Shown: positions 1 through 9,800 of the stretch, one piece after another
Layout: the number at the start of each line of letters is the position of its first letter
How positions within the stretch are numbered: position 1 is the stretch's first letter
From: Oscillospiraceae bacterium
GTDB lineage: Bacteria > Bacillota > Clostridia > Oscillospirales > Oscillospiraceae
Assembly: GCA_902783825.1 (NCBI GenBank)
Contig: CACZSJ010000116.1
Coordinates: 1-15,900 of the forward strand
Direction of reading: 5' to 3'
DNA: 15,900 nt
The notes under the pieces: generated by a model
What the model was told of the DNA's origin: nothing
The model's input: the letters and a program-made list of their open reading frames with translations, nothing else
Databases searched by the model: none
Translations under genes and position numbers: made by a program

Positions 1-290
1 AAGCCCTGGGGATCGTCCTTGGCCTGCTCGTAATAGAGCTTGCCGATTTCGGTAAAGACCCGGTTGAGCTCCTGGGTTTCGCCGTTGATTTCCAGGTTAA
101 GCTTGGCAATCCGGCCGTAGGACTTGGCCCGATTGGCGCCCTGGGTGTAGATATCCTTTACGCTGCTGCCTTCTGCCGTGTCTTTCACCTTGCCAACAAA
201 TTGGGTGACGGAATCGCTTTGGGCAAATTCCTTGGCCTTGCCCATGAGGCTGCTGAGGGTTCCGGCGATGATGTCCTTGTAGTCTGCCAT
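1..290 (-). CDS. Small conserved-looking protein of unknown function, C-terminus cut off
   Basis: The first 96 residues are visible, beginning MADYKDIIAGTLSSL; the gene continues beyond the left edge. The ATG at 290-288 has a strong ribosome binding site (AAGGAGG, complement of 299-305) eight bases upstream, inside the end of lgt. The TAA of lgt (294-292) lies one base before this ATG, so the two genes are almost certainly co-transcribed. The visible part is hydrophilic and looks helical, rich in Ala, Lys and Glu, with no signal peptide or membrane segment. The later part (about residues 65-92) has a heptad-like pattern (IAKLNLEINGETQELN, then IGKLYYEQAKDDP). Small Clostridia proteins of this look often end in a zinc ribbon, but that end is outside the window, so this is only a guess. 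Reality of the gene is likely; function is unknown. Confidence 0.75.
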   Translation of the reverse strand, partial: MADYKDIIAGTLSSLMGKAKEFAQSDSVTQFVGKVKDTAEGSSVKDIYTQGANRAKSYGRIAKLNLEINGETQELNRVFTEIGKLYYEQAKDDPQG

Positions 291-291
291 G

Positions 292-1221
292 TTACAGTCC
301 TCCTTCAATGTTTTCCTTTGGGGTTTGTGTATCTTCTGTCTGCGTGTCCTGCTCCTTTGCCCGATTGACAAACAGCGCTTCCTCGGGATGAGGCCGCCGG
401 CTCTGACGGAGAAGCAGAGCCAGGGAGAGCAGAGCCAGCAGGATGGAGAGAAGCTGGGACACGCGTATGTTGCTGCCGGGGATGTAGAGACTGTCGGTGC
501 GCAGGCCTTCGATCCAGGCCCGGCCCAGACCGTACCAGAAAAAGTACAGCAGCGCGCACTGGCCGTCGTATTTGCGCTTGTTTCGCAGCAGCAGAATCAA
601 AAGCGCAGTGAAGGCGATCAGGTTCCACAGGCTCTCATACAGAAAAGTGGGGTGGACGAAAATCGTGCCGCCGTCGGGGGCGCTCAGGCCCATGCGGCAA
701 AACAGATCGGTCTCGGCGCCGAAGGCTTCCCGGTTGAGGAAATTGCCCCAGCGGCCCAGAATCTGCCCGGGGAGAAGACCGAAAATTGCCAGATCCAGCA
801 TGGCAGGGATGGGGATTTTTTTCCGCCTGCACACCAGACATATCGTAATCACACCGGCGATGATCCCGCCGTAGATAGCCAGGCCGCCTTCCCGGACCGC
901 CAGGATGCGCAAAGGCTCCTGCAGGTATTCGTCCAGCCGGAACAGCACATAGTACAGCCGGGCACCCACGATGGAGAGAGGGATCAGCCAAAGCAGCAAA
1001 TCGTAGAAATCATCGGAATCGATGCCAAAGCGCCGACTGAGCCGGGAACAAAACAGCATGGCGAAGAGAAAGCCGATGGCGATCAAAACGCCGTAAAAAT
1101 AGATGTTCCTGCCGAAAACCGTAAAATATGACGGTGGATTGAGAGAAAAGTTCCCCAGACCGGGAAAGCTGATCACGGAATCCCGCTGGATGGTTTGAAA
1201 TAAAAATGGAAGCATGGTCAT
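292..1221 (-). CDS. lgt: Prolipoprotein diacylglyceryl transferase (Lgt)
   Basis: Membrane enzyme that moves a diacylglyceryl group from phosphatidylglycerol to the lipobox cysteine of prolipoproteins, the first step of lipoprotein maturation. The 309-residue protein has the Lgt signature GRWGNFLNREAFG at residues 156-168 (family pattern GRxGNFxNxExxG), with the arginine known to be essential. It also has the later GLGRAWIEGLRTD segment (about 231-243) and about seven hydrophobic helices (for example 40-58, 74-94, 117-131, 198-212, 255-271). The position of the E. coli His103 motif (HGG) reads YGG here (EGGLAIYGG, 111-119); Tyr may be a tolerated variant. The C-terminal ~35 residues are a polar tail. 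The start ATG (1221-1219) overlaps the TGA of the upstream M16 peptidase gene as ATGA, indicating translational coupling. A second Met two codons in is an alternative start. A lipoprotein substrate is encoded at 13665-14549. Confidence 0.97.
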   Translation of the reverse strand: MTMLPFLFQTIQRDSVISFPGLGNFSLNPPSYFTVFGRNIYFYGVLIAIGFLFAMLFCSRLSRRFGIDSDDFYDLLLWLIPLSIVGARLYYVLFRLDEYLQEPLRILAVREGGLAIYGGIIAGVITICLVCRRKKIPIPAMLDLAIFGLLPGQILGRWGNFLNREAFGAETDLFCRMGLSAPDGGTIFVHPTFLYESLWNLIAFTALLILLLRNKRKYDGQCALLYFFWYGLGRAWIEGLRTDSLYIPGSNIRVSQLLSILLALLSLALLLRQSRRPHPEEALFVNRAKEQDTQTEDTQTPKENIEGGL

Positions 1222-2495
1222 ACCTTCTTCGGATCCAGGATGCTGATGGCCAACCGATCCGGCGCCAGGGACTGCCGGACAAAGTCCTCGCAGGCTGCCT
1301 TATCCAGTGCGCCCAGCAGCAGCGGGGCGTCCAGGGCGCAGTAGCCGTTGAAGACGCCGTCGGCCAGGGCGATGCACACGCTGTCAAAATCCTCCAGACC
1401 CCGCAGCCGCGCCCCATAGGAGGCGCGCTTGGCCCGGGCGAAGCGCGCAGCGTCAAAGCCTGTGTCTGCCACCTTAGCCACTTCTTCCTGCAAGGCCTGC
1501 AAAACCCGTTCCGGATCCCGGCTCTCGCCGCCCAGGATCACCGTTCCGGTTCCGGCGCTGAAATCTACCTCATAATCAAAGTCCCGGTTGAGGGTTCCGT
1601 CTGCATAGAGACGGGTATATAGAGGGGAGGAAGCGCCGACCAGCAGCCGCAGCGCCAGCTGCGCTGTCAGTCGCTGCCGCAGGGCGGCCTCTCCCGCCGG
1701 CGCGGGGTGCAGCTTGGCGCCGATGAGAAACTGCGGCGCCGAAACGGGCATCGGCTCCCGCCCGAAGGCTTCCACAGGCTGCAGCTGCTCCAGGGGGCCA
1801 AAGTCTGCCTCCGGGATCGGCGCGCAGGCCTCGGGCAACGCTTCCCGGGCGATGTCCAGAATCTGCTCGGGCTCCAAATCGCCCGCCACGCAAAGGCACA
1901 TGTTGCTGGGTGCGTAAAAGGCTTTGTGGCAGGTATAGAGGGTCTCGTGGCGGATCTCTTCGATGCTCTCCACCGTACCGGCCACCCGATCCCGGATGGG
2001 GTGATGCAGGTAAAGCTGACGCAGCAGTTTGTAATAAAGGGCGAGGCCGGGATTGTCCTCTCCCATACGGATTTCCTGGGCAATGATGCCCCGCTCCTTC
2101 TGCACCGTTTCCGGGGTGAAATACGGCGTGGAGACAAAGTGCAGCAGCATGCGCAGGTTTTCCTCGAAGCTGTGGGTGCACTGGAAATAGTAGCAGGTCA
2201 TCCCGCTGGAGGTGAAGGCATTGGGATCGGCCCCGTTGGCCGTCAGAATGTTCAGGGCGCTGTCTCCGTTGGGAAGATCAAACATTTTGTGTTCCAGATA
2301 ATGGGCTACGCCGGCCGGCGTGATCACATCCTGCCCGTCCAGTCGGAAACGGCGGTGCGCGCCGCCATAGTTTGTCGCGAAGGCCGCATAGCTGGTGCGA
2401 AAGCCTGGCTTGGGCAGCACCCGCAGCCGCAATCCGTTGGGCAATGTGGCGGCGTAGAGGGTCTCGCCCAGCTGGGGATATTCAAGCTTCTCCAT
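1218..2495 (-). CDS. ymfH: M16 family zinc peptidase, YmfH-like catalytic subunit
   Basis: A 425-residue pitrilysin/insulinase-type metallopeptidase. The inverted zinc motif HxxEH is intact as H65-Y-L-E68-H69 in AGVAHYLEHKMF, and the third ligand is probably E141 in ERGIIAQE. The AHYLEHKMF text and the short ~425-residue form match the Bacillota YmfH group. In Bacillus subtilis the ymfF/ymfH pair has been linked to 5-aminopentanol modification of elongation factor P (databases also spell them YfmF/YfmH). That link is established elsewhere and only inferred here. There is no signal peptide, so it is probably cytoplasmic. Its start lies inside the end of the inactive partner gene (14-base overlap) behind a strong AAGGAGGAGG site, and its stop overlaps the lgt start, so all three are translationally coupled. 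The likely working unit is a heterodimer with the upstream protein. Confidence 0.93.
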   Translation of the reverse strand: MEKLEYPQLGETLYAATLPNGLRLRVLPKPGFRTSYAAFATNYGGAHRRFRLDGQDVITPAGVAHYLEHKMFDLPNGDSALNILTANGADPNAFTSSGMTCYYFQCTHSFEENLRMLLHFVSTPYFTPETVQKERGIIAQEIRMGEDNPGLALYYKLLRQLYLHHPIRDRVAGTVESIEEIRHETLYTCHKAFYAPSNMCLCVAGDLEPEQILDIAREALPEACAPIPEADFGPLEQLQPVEAFGREPMPVSAPQFLIGAKLHPAPAGEAALRQRLTAQLALRLLVGASSPLYTRLYADGTLNRDFDYEVDFSAGTGTVILGGESRDPERVLQALQEEVAKVADTGFDAARFARAKRASYGARLRGLEDFDSVCIALADGVFNGYCALDAPLLLGALDKAACEDFVRQSLAPDRLAISILDPKKV

Positions 2496-3798
2496 CTTCG
2501 GCCTCCTCCTTTTCCGGCTCTGCTTCCTCGCCTCGGAGGAAATAGATCAAATCGCACTCGACGCTGTTGGCAATGGCCACCAGGTCTTCCGTGTTGACGT
2601 TTTCCGCCAGCTCCGCCAGCTCCAGGGGGCTGCACTCGGAGCCATCTAGAATCTGCGAGAGATAAAAGCCCTCCAGCTCGCCCTGGCTGTCCAGCATGGC
2701 GCGCAGATCCGAGGCCACGCCCGCCCGTGCGGACTGAAGCTCGTCTTCCTCGATTTCGCCCCGGCGCATGGCATCCAGCTGGGCGAAGATCTCCGCCTGT
2801 GCGGCTTCTTTTTGACCAAAGTCCACCCCGGAGGCCACCAGCAGCAGCCCCTTGTGGGTGTCCACCAGGGAGCTGGCATAGTAGCACAGCTGCAGCTTTT
2901 CCCGTACGTTCATAAAAAGCTTGGAGCTGCTGCTGCCGCCAAAGACGGAATTGAACACGTACAGCGCTGCCAGATCCGGATCCTCCATGCATTCGCCCAG
3001 CCGAAAGCCGATGACCAGCTTGCCCTGACTCACGTCCAGCGTCTCTTCCACAGAGCGGGGCTGATCTTCCAGGGCGTTCATGCGTACGTCCGTGCCCATG
3101 TCGTAGTCGATTTCGCCCCGAGGGAGGGTCATCAGCGCATCCCGCAGCACGTCGGCCAGCTGTTTTTCTGCCGCCCGTCCGCAGTAAAAGATCTCCACGG
3201 GGCAGCTTTGCAGCAAGGAACGGTACTGGCGAGTCAGCTTCTGATAGTGAATGGCCTCGCATTCGGCCTCTCCGCCGAAACGACCCACCGCGAAATCTTC
3301 GCAGCAGCACATTTCTTCCAGACAACGCTGCAGGGAGTAGCTGCGCTTTTCATTGATCCGACTGCGCAGCAGCTCCAGCATTTTTTCCCGTTCACTGTCC
3401 ACGTACTGGGGCAGCAGCAGGCCGCCTCGGGTAGCGGGCGAAAGCAGCAGCTGCCCAAGCAGAGTGCTTGCCGCCTGAAGGAGCTTCGGCTTCTCCGGGA
3501 GAAAATCCTCTTCCGGGAAGCTGGCGTAAAAGCCCAGACACTGAATCTCTCCGATGCGCCGAACCACCGGCTCGATGGCGGTGCCGTACAGTTCGTCCAG
3601 ATGGGCGGAGATGGCTTCCATGTTTGGCAGACCACTGGTGCCCCGCCGCAGCACATAGGGAATCAGCGCGTTCATGGCGGCGGTTTCCCGCTTGAGTTGG
3701 GTCAGCAGCGTCAGGCTCATGCAGGCGGTTTTGAATTTGTCGGAACGCAGATGGTTCAGCCAAACACCGGGCATGATTTCTGTCCGTGTCAGTTCCAT
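2482..3798 (-). CDS. ymfF: M16 family inactive partner subunit, YmfF-like
   Basis: A 438-residue protein with the M16 fold but no zinc site. Where the catalytic partner has HYLEH, this protein reads ALIPYVLRRGTSGLPNM (residues 44-60), without either histidine or the glutamate. M16 peptidases of this kind work as pairs of one catalytic and one non-catalytic subunit, and the catalytic one is encoded directly downstream with a 14-base overlap. Other family traits are the GLPNMEAISAHLDELYG stretch (56-72) and the later FGGSSSSKLFMNVREKLQLCYY segment in two parts (about 290-311), which is typical of the substrate-clamping half. The start ATG (3798-3796) has GGAGGTG about six bases upstream, and a candidate extended -10 promoter lies at 3827-3835. 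The C-terminus is very acidic (many Glu after residue 420). Role in EF-P modification is inferred from the B. subtilis homologue. Confidence 0.9.
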   Translation of the reverse strand: MELTRTEIMPGVWLNHLRSDKFKTACMSLTLLTQLKRETAAMNALIPYVLRRGTSGLPNMEAISAHLDELYGTAIEPVVRRIGEIQCLGFYASFPEEDFLPEKPKLLQAASTLLGQLLLSPATRGGLLLPQYVDSEREKMLELLRSRINEKRSYSLQRCLEEMCCCEDFAVGRFGGEAECEAIHYQKLTRQYRSLLQSCPVEIFYCGRAAEKQLADVLRDALMTLPRGEIDYDMGTDVRMNALEDQPRSVEETLDVSQGKLVIGFRLGECMEDPDLAALYVFNSVFGGSSSSKLFMNVREKLQLCYYASSLVDTHKGLLLVASGVDFGQKEAAQAEIFAQLDAMRRGEIEEDELQSARAGVASDLRAMLDSQGELEGFYLSQILDGSECSPLELAELAENVNTEDLVAIANSVECDLIYFLRGEEAEPEKEEAEDGEA

Positions 3799-3826
3799 GG
3801 AGCACCTCCGAAAATGATCTTAACAC

Positions 3827-3835
3827 AATATATCA
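3827..3835 (-). promoter_or_regulatory. Candidate extended -10 promoter for the ymfF-ymfH-lgt group
   Basis: Read on the minus strand, the sequence TGATATATT gives a TATATT -10 element with the TGn extension. It lies about 29 bases before the ymfF ATG in the only AT-rich stretch between the glucan synthase and ymfF. No good -35 element is present at 16-18 bases, which extended -10 promoters can tolerate. Inference from sequence only. Confidence 0.45.
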
Positions 3836-3894
3836 TAAAACAGGGAAAAATGGTAGACGCAGACAGAGGGCGGCGTGAAATTTTTACAAAGATT

Positions 3895-6800
3895 TCATAA
3901 TGGGGACGGCGGATCCGCAGGCGAGGGGAAGGGCAGGGCATCCAGTGTGACGCTGCCGTTCTCTGCTTCGATCTGATGCGCCTGTCCCTGCGGGTCGGTC
4001 CAGCGGGCCCGGTAGCTTGTAAGCCGCGGCTGGATCTCCAGGCGTCCGTCTTGCAGGCGCAGACCCAGCAAGTCCTGGACGACGGCACGGAAATACCAGC
4101 CGGCAGAGCCGGTGTACCAGGTCCAGCCGGCCATGCCCTCGCAGCCCTCCGCAGCGCTGACGTCGGCGGCCAGCACAAAGGGCTCGGCCTGGTAGCGGCG
4201 GAGATCGTGATTCTCCGGCAGCAGCATCTGCAGCAGCCGCAGGCCATCCTGCAGGCGGCCGCGCCGCAGACAGGCCATGGCCAGCCAGATGGCGCCGTGG
4301 GTGTACTGCCCGCCGTTTTCCCGGAAGCCCTTGCCGTAAGAGGCCAGATAACCGGGATAGCGCTCCTGGGGGCCGAAGGGCGGCGCGAAAAGCCGGATCA
4401 ATCCGTGCTCTTCATCCACCAGCCGTTCCAGGGCGGCGTCCAGCGCCTGCTCCACCCGGCTGTCCTCCGCTTCCCGGCAGAAGGCGGCCCAAGCCTGAGG
4501 AAGGATGTCGATTCGGGCCTCGCCTCCCAGGGGACTGCCGTCCGCCCAGTAGCCCCGGTGATACCAGCGGCCGTTCCAGGCGGCGTTGGCGGCCTGACCT
4601 GCCCGCTGCGCGCAGTCCCGATAGCGTTGGAACTTGCCTTCGCATAGGCGGGACGCAAGGGAAGCGAAGCGCTCCGCACAGCAGGACAGAAACCAGCCAA
4701 GCCATACGCTTTCTCCGTCCACCGCGTCCAGCCCATCGTTCCAGTCTCCGCTACCCATCAGAGGCAGACCGTGGGGGCCGAAGCCGCGGTCAATGCAGCG
4801 ATCCAGCGCCGCCCGGGCATGGAAAAGCACCGAGGCGCAGGCGGAAGAACGCGTCGGCTGCTCATAGCGATCCCGTTCTCCGGCGCTCAGGGGCGGAGAG
4901 TCAACATAATATACTTCTTCGTGACAAAGAGCCAGATCTCCGGTGGCCTCCACATATTCGCATAGAGCCCAGGGCAGCCAAAGCAGATCATCGCTGCAGC
5001 GGCTGCGGATTCCCCGATCTCCAAGGGGATGTGGATGCCACCAGTGCATCACGTCACCTTCCACGTATTGATGCGCGCAGCAGTCCAAAATCCGCTCCCG
5101 CGCCAGCTGCGGCTGCAGCATCAGCAGGTTTACCGCGTCCTGCAGCTGATCCCGGAAGCCAATGGCGCCGCCGCTTTGATAGAGACTGGCGCGGCCCTGC
5201 AGGCGGCAGGCGATAGCCTGATACGCTGCCCAGCCGTTGAGGTAGTGATCCAGAGCGGGCATGCCGGTTTCGATTTGCAGCCGGTTCAGCAGCGAATCCC
5301 AATGGCGCTGACTGGCCAGAAAAGCGTCCGAGGCAGCGTCGAGTTTGCATAGTTTTAATATTTCCGCTTCCGAGCAGCTGCCGCAGACCAGCAGGGTCTG
5401 TTCTCGCGCCTCCATGCACCGATACATGCCCGGCGGCGTGAAGGCGGTGCGACAGCTGCTGGGGCAATTGGAAGCCGCCAGCAGAACCGTCCCCGGTAAA
5501 TACGCCTCGGGGTTTTCTGCGCGAAACAGACCGTCTGTGAATTGGCACTCCAGAGAGGCGGCGTCCGGAGCGCCCAGCAGCGGCTGCATGGACCAATGCA
5601 GCGGCAGCCCGCCCGCTCCCTCGACCAGCAGGATCCGGGCGTCAACATCCGGCGCCAGAAAAACCCGGGTACGCAGGTGGCGACCGTCCACTTCTTTTTC
5701 CCAGCAGGCATAGCCGGGACTATAGCGGACATGGCAGGGAAGGTCATCATTGGCGGCGAAAAGACTGACCCTGCGGCCATTCACATCCAGCCACAGAAGC
5801 TCTGTGCCCTGGCTTTGCCGCAGATCAAAACAGGGCGGCAGCAAGCGCATTTCCCGGGCGTTTTCCAGCCACAGACCACTCATGCCGCTGTCGGTGACGA
5901 TTGCGCCCAGACGGCCGTTGCTCAAGGGAAGCTGCCATGCCCGACCTGGCAAATCGTTATTTACATAAAAATGAAAGCTTTGGCCTTCCCAGTCGCACGG
6001 GGGCACGTTGCCGTCTCTGCGCGCTTGGCTGAGTTGAGGCAGACGCATGGGCCGGTGCAGTCGTGGCAGACTGCCTGCCTTATACGCGGCCAGCCTGCGG
6101 AGGACTTCTCCCTTTGCTGTGGGAGCGAAGTGTACGCCGCCGGGACTGCCCAGCAGGGCTTCCAAACCGAAGCTGTCCAGAGCTTCCCGGATCTGTCGAT
6201 GGAAGGGCTGGCGATATTCGCCCTCTTCTTCGGTCAGATAGACCAGGTCTGCCTCCAAGCCGCAGCTTTTGAGCAGACAGAAGCGGCGCAGCAGGGGAAG
6301 CGCCTCCATCGCGTTGGCCTCGCAGCACAGCAGCGGATGGTCTCCGGAGATCCCGTAGGGCCAGAGCAGTCGCCGGGGCGGCGCCCCGTACAGCGGCTGC
6401 AGCAGTTCCGGCAGCAGGGCCATGGCTTCCCCGATTTCCGCGGGCGACATATCCAAGCGTGCCGCCGCGGCGCCCACCATGTTTCCCGCCTCGGTCTGAT
6501 TCAGAATACGCCGGGCGCCTGCCAGCGCCTCCTGCCGCTTGGGACTGAGACACAGGGAAAAGCGCACGGTCTGTGCCTGGTCGGGCTGCAGAAGGATGCG
6601 GACCGAGGCGCGGATCTGTGGGTCCGCCAGTCCGCCGATGCCGCCGGGGGCGGTGTGCAGCTGCATGTCCCGATCACAGGCCAGACACAGCCACAGCTCC
6701 TTCCGCTCACCGCGCCGCAGACGGCACAGCAGCAGGGCCCGGTCTTCCGTTTCCGCCGTAATCCCCAGCCGCCAATAGGCCGGATGATTAACATAATCAT

Positions 6801-9800
6801 TATATTCGGTCAGGATGGGATCCAGCAGCAGCTGGAGCCTCAGGCTTTCCTCCTGCTGGGAGGACAGGCGGATCTGTCGAAGCTCTCCCAGCTCTCCGGC
6901 AGCGGCGGACAGGCTCAGGGTGCAGCGCAGGGAGTCCTCCGCCAGTTCCCAGCGACAACGGTCTTCCGCCAGCTCCCAATGGGCTGCCCGACTGGAGGGG
7001 CAGAGGGAAAGATTGGCGTTCTGCCGTTCCAGTTCCAGCCGCAGTCCCGCTTCTGCGGACAGGTCTCGGGGCGAGCCGTAAACGCTCAGCGAGCCGCAGA
7101 GGGCGCGGCTCCACCCCTCGTTTGTAGACATAATGTTATACACTCCGTTGGACAGAAGACAGCAGCGTGACTCCCTGTCCTGGGGGCCGCCTCGGAGCTG
7201 CCAGGCGGCGGGGAAACGGCGTTCCGGCTTTTCCGGTGGTCGGGTCAGATCCCGGCGGATCAGCGGCCCGGCGTCGGGCAGCCGCTCCTGGAGCAGCAGC
7301 GCATGCGCCAGCATGGCAGGATCCCGGAAAAACCGTTGCCGGATGCTGTCCCGGCAGAGCGCGTTGGCTGTGGCCAGAAGGCTCATCCCGATGTGATGCG
7401 CCATATAGCACTGCACCTTTTCCCCCTCGTCCCGACGGCAGCGGCCCGGACTGAAGTCCAGCGCTTCCATGTAGCCAAAGCGCCCCACAGCGCCGAAGTG
7501 TTCCAGGCGGCGCAGATTGCGTACGGCGGCTTGCGGATCCACCGCCAAAGCCAGAAAGCTGCTGTAAGGCGAGATCACCATATCCGCGTCCTGCCCGCGT
7601 TTGAGCGCCAGCGCGTCGCAGCCATTGGCCTTGTAGCGATAGTTCAGCTCCCGGTCCAGGGAAAAGAAGGCGCTCTCCGAGATGCCCCAGGGCTTTCCCG
7701 CAAAGCGGCGGCGTTTTTGCACGTAGAGACAGAAACGGCTGCTTTCGCTGAGCAAGCTGCCCCGATAGATAGGGAGAAACAGAGCGGGCATCAGGTATTC
7801 AAACATGGTGCCGGTCCAGCTGGCAAGCCCCCGATAGCCGTCCTTTTGCAGCTGGGCGCGGCTAAGACGCCGCCAATGCTTTTCCGGCACGTCCCCCTTC
7901 GCGATGGCCAAATAGCTGGTGAGCATGGCTTCGCTGGCCATCAGGTCGTACCAGCCGCCGATGCCCCGACAGGCTTGCGGGTCGTAACAGATATAAAACA
8001 GGCCGCGCTGGGCGTCGTACAGGGGCGAAAAGTCCATGTCCTCTAACAATGCTCCGGTCCGCCGGGCGAGGGCAGCTTCCTCCCAGTCCAGCAGAGCCTG
8101 ACGCAGGGTCAGCAGGGAAGCGTAGAGATTGCCGCTGTCTACGGTGGACAGATAGGCGGGGGCGAGGGGGCGGAGGCTACGGGTATCATACCAGTTGTAG
8201 AAATGGCCCAGGCAGCGGGGCAGCTGCTCCAGACTGTCCAGCATCCGCCGGATCCGGGTCAGAAGCTCCTGCCGCGGCGCCAGATCCAGATCGTCGGCTG
8301 CCACGCAGGCGCACAGCGCCATACCGATGTTGGTGGGGGATGTGCGATGGGCCAGGCCCACCGGCGGCTGCTCTTGAAAATTATCCGGCGGCAGATCATG
8401 GTCCTCTTTGTCACAGAAGCTCTGATAGTACGCAAACAGCTTGCCGGCGGCGGCCCGCAGATAAGCGCGGTCGGCGGCGTTGAGCTGACAATCCTTGTGC
8501 GCGGGCAGAGAGAGCGCTGCAGCGGTCAAAGGTGCAAGCAGCCACAAAAGCCCCGTGGAACGGCCGATGATGACCGGGGAGAACAGGAGCAGAAGCAAAG
8601 CCGGGAGCATGCCCGGCCACATGGCCTGCAGACAGGCTCGGAGGCCGACGGTTTCCCCCTCGCACTGGGCGGCGGTTTGCCACTGCAGCAGGCGTTTATG
8701 GGAAACCAGCATACGCCACAGAGCCAGCGTGGCGGCAGACAAACAGATCCAGGCCTCATGGGGAAGCAGCCACAGTCGCAGGAAACTCTGCACCAGGGCG
8801 CCGCCCACGCCGCTGAGCAACCGGGTGTGCCGCCGCAGCCGCACCCGCTGCCGGGGGCGGACGCTGCTTTCGGCCAGGGCGATCAGCAGACGGCTGAGCA
8901 GCGCCAGCAGGGCAGCCCAGGCGGAGACGGCCAGGCCGCTTTCCGGCCAGAAGAAGCCGGATAGAATCGCCAGAAAGGTCATGGGCGAGAGCAGACTGCG
9001 CCGCAGGCTGTCGAACAGACGCCATCGATCAATGGCAAAGAAATCCCGGCAAAAGACCCAGGGAAGGTTTTGCCAGTCGCCCCGCACCCAGCGGTGTAGG
9101 CGCTTGTAATAGGCCAGCGGTCGGGCGGGAAAAGCGTCGGAAAACGCGGCGTCTCCCAGAAAGCCCGCCCGGAGACAGGCGCCTTCCAGCGCATCGTGAG
9201 ACAGCACGCGCCCCGGCGGGATGTGGGCCTGCGTGCATTGCAGGAAAGCCCGCACATCCAGGATGCCTTTCCCGGCGAAACCGGAATGACCGAAGGCGTC
9301 CATATACAGCTCGCTGCACAGGCCGCCGTAAGGGTCGCTGCCGCCGGCGCCGGCGAAAACGAGGGCAAAGTCTGTGGCGGTGGCGCTGGCAAGCTCGGTA
9401 TCCATTCGGGGCTGCAAAAGAGCATAGCCGTGGGTGACAATGTGTTTTTGGGGATCGATGCGGGGCTTGTTCAAGGGATGCAGCATGGCGCCGATCAGTT
9501 CCCCGACGACGCCGGGATAGAGCTGGGTATCGCTGTCCAGGGTCAGCAGATAGCGGGTGCCGGCCAGGGCGCGGGCATCGCCATCCACCGTCAGCGTGCA
9601 AGTCTGCCCGCTGAGGAGCTTTGCCAGCTCCAGCAGCGCGCCCCGCTTGCGATCCGGGGCGTTCCACTGCTCGCCGTCGAAACTGCGCGGACGGGTAAAA
9701 AGATAAAAACCGCCGCCGTATGCCCGGTTGCATGCCTCCAGTGCGGAGCGGGCGGCGGCGAGGATCGCCTGGTCTTCCGACGTGCTGGCGCTGTCCGCGC

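Noticed and set aside
3877..3896. GAAAT/ATTTC inverted repeat after the glucan synthase stop as a terminator
   Set aside because: Only five AT-rich base pairs with a ten-base loop; far too weak for an intrinsic terminator.
5542..7170. Another long plus-strand open frame (542 codons) inside the glucan synthase gene
   Set aside because: Same reason: antisense shadow, very rich in Gln and Ala, no domain resemblance.
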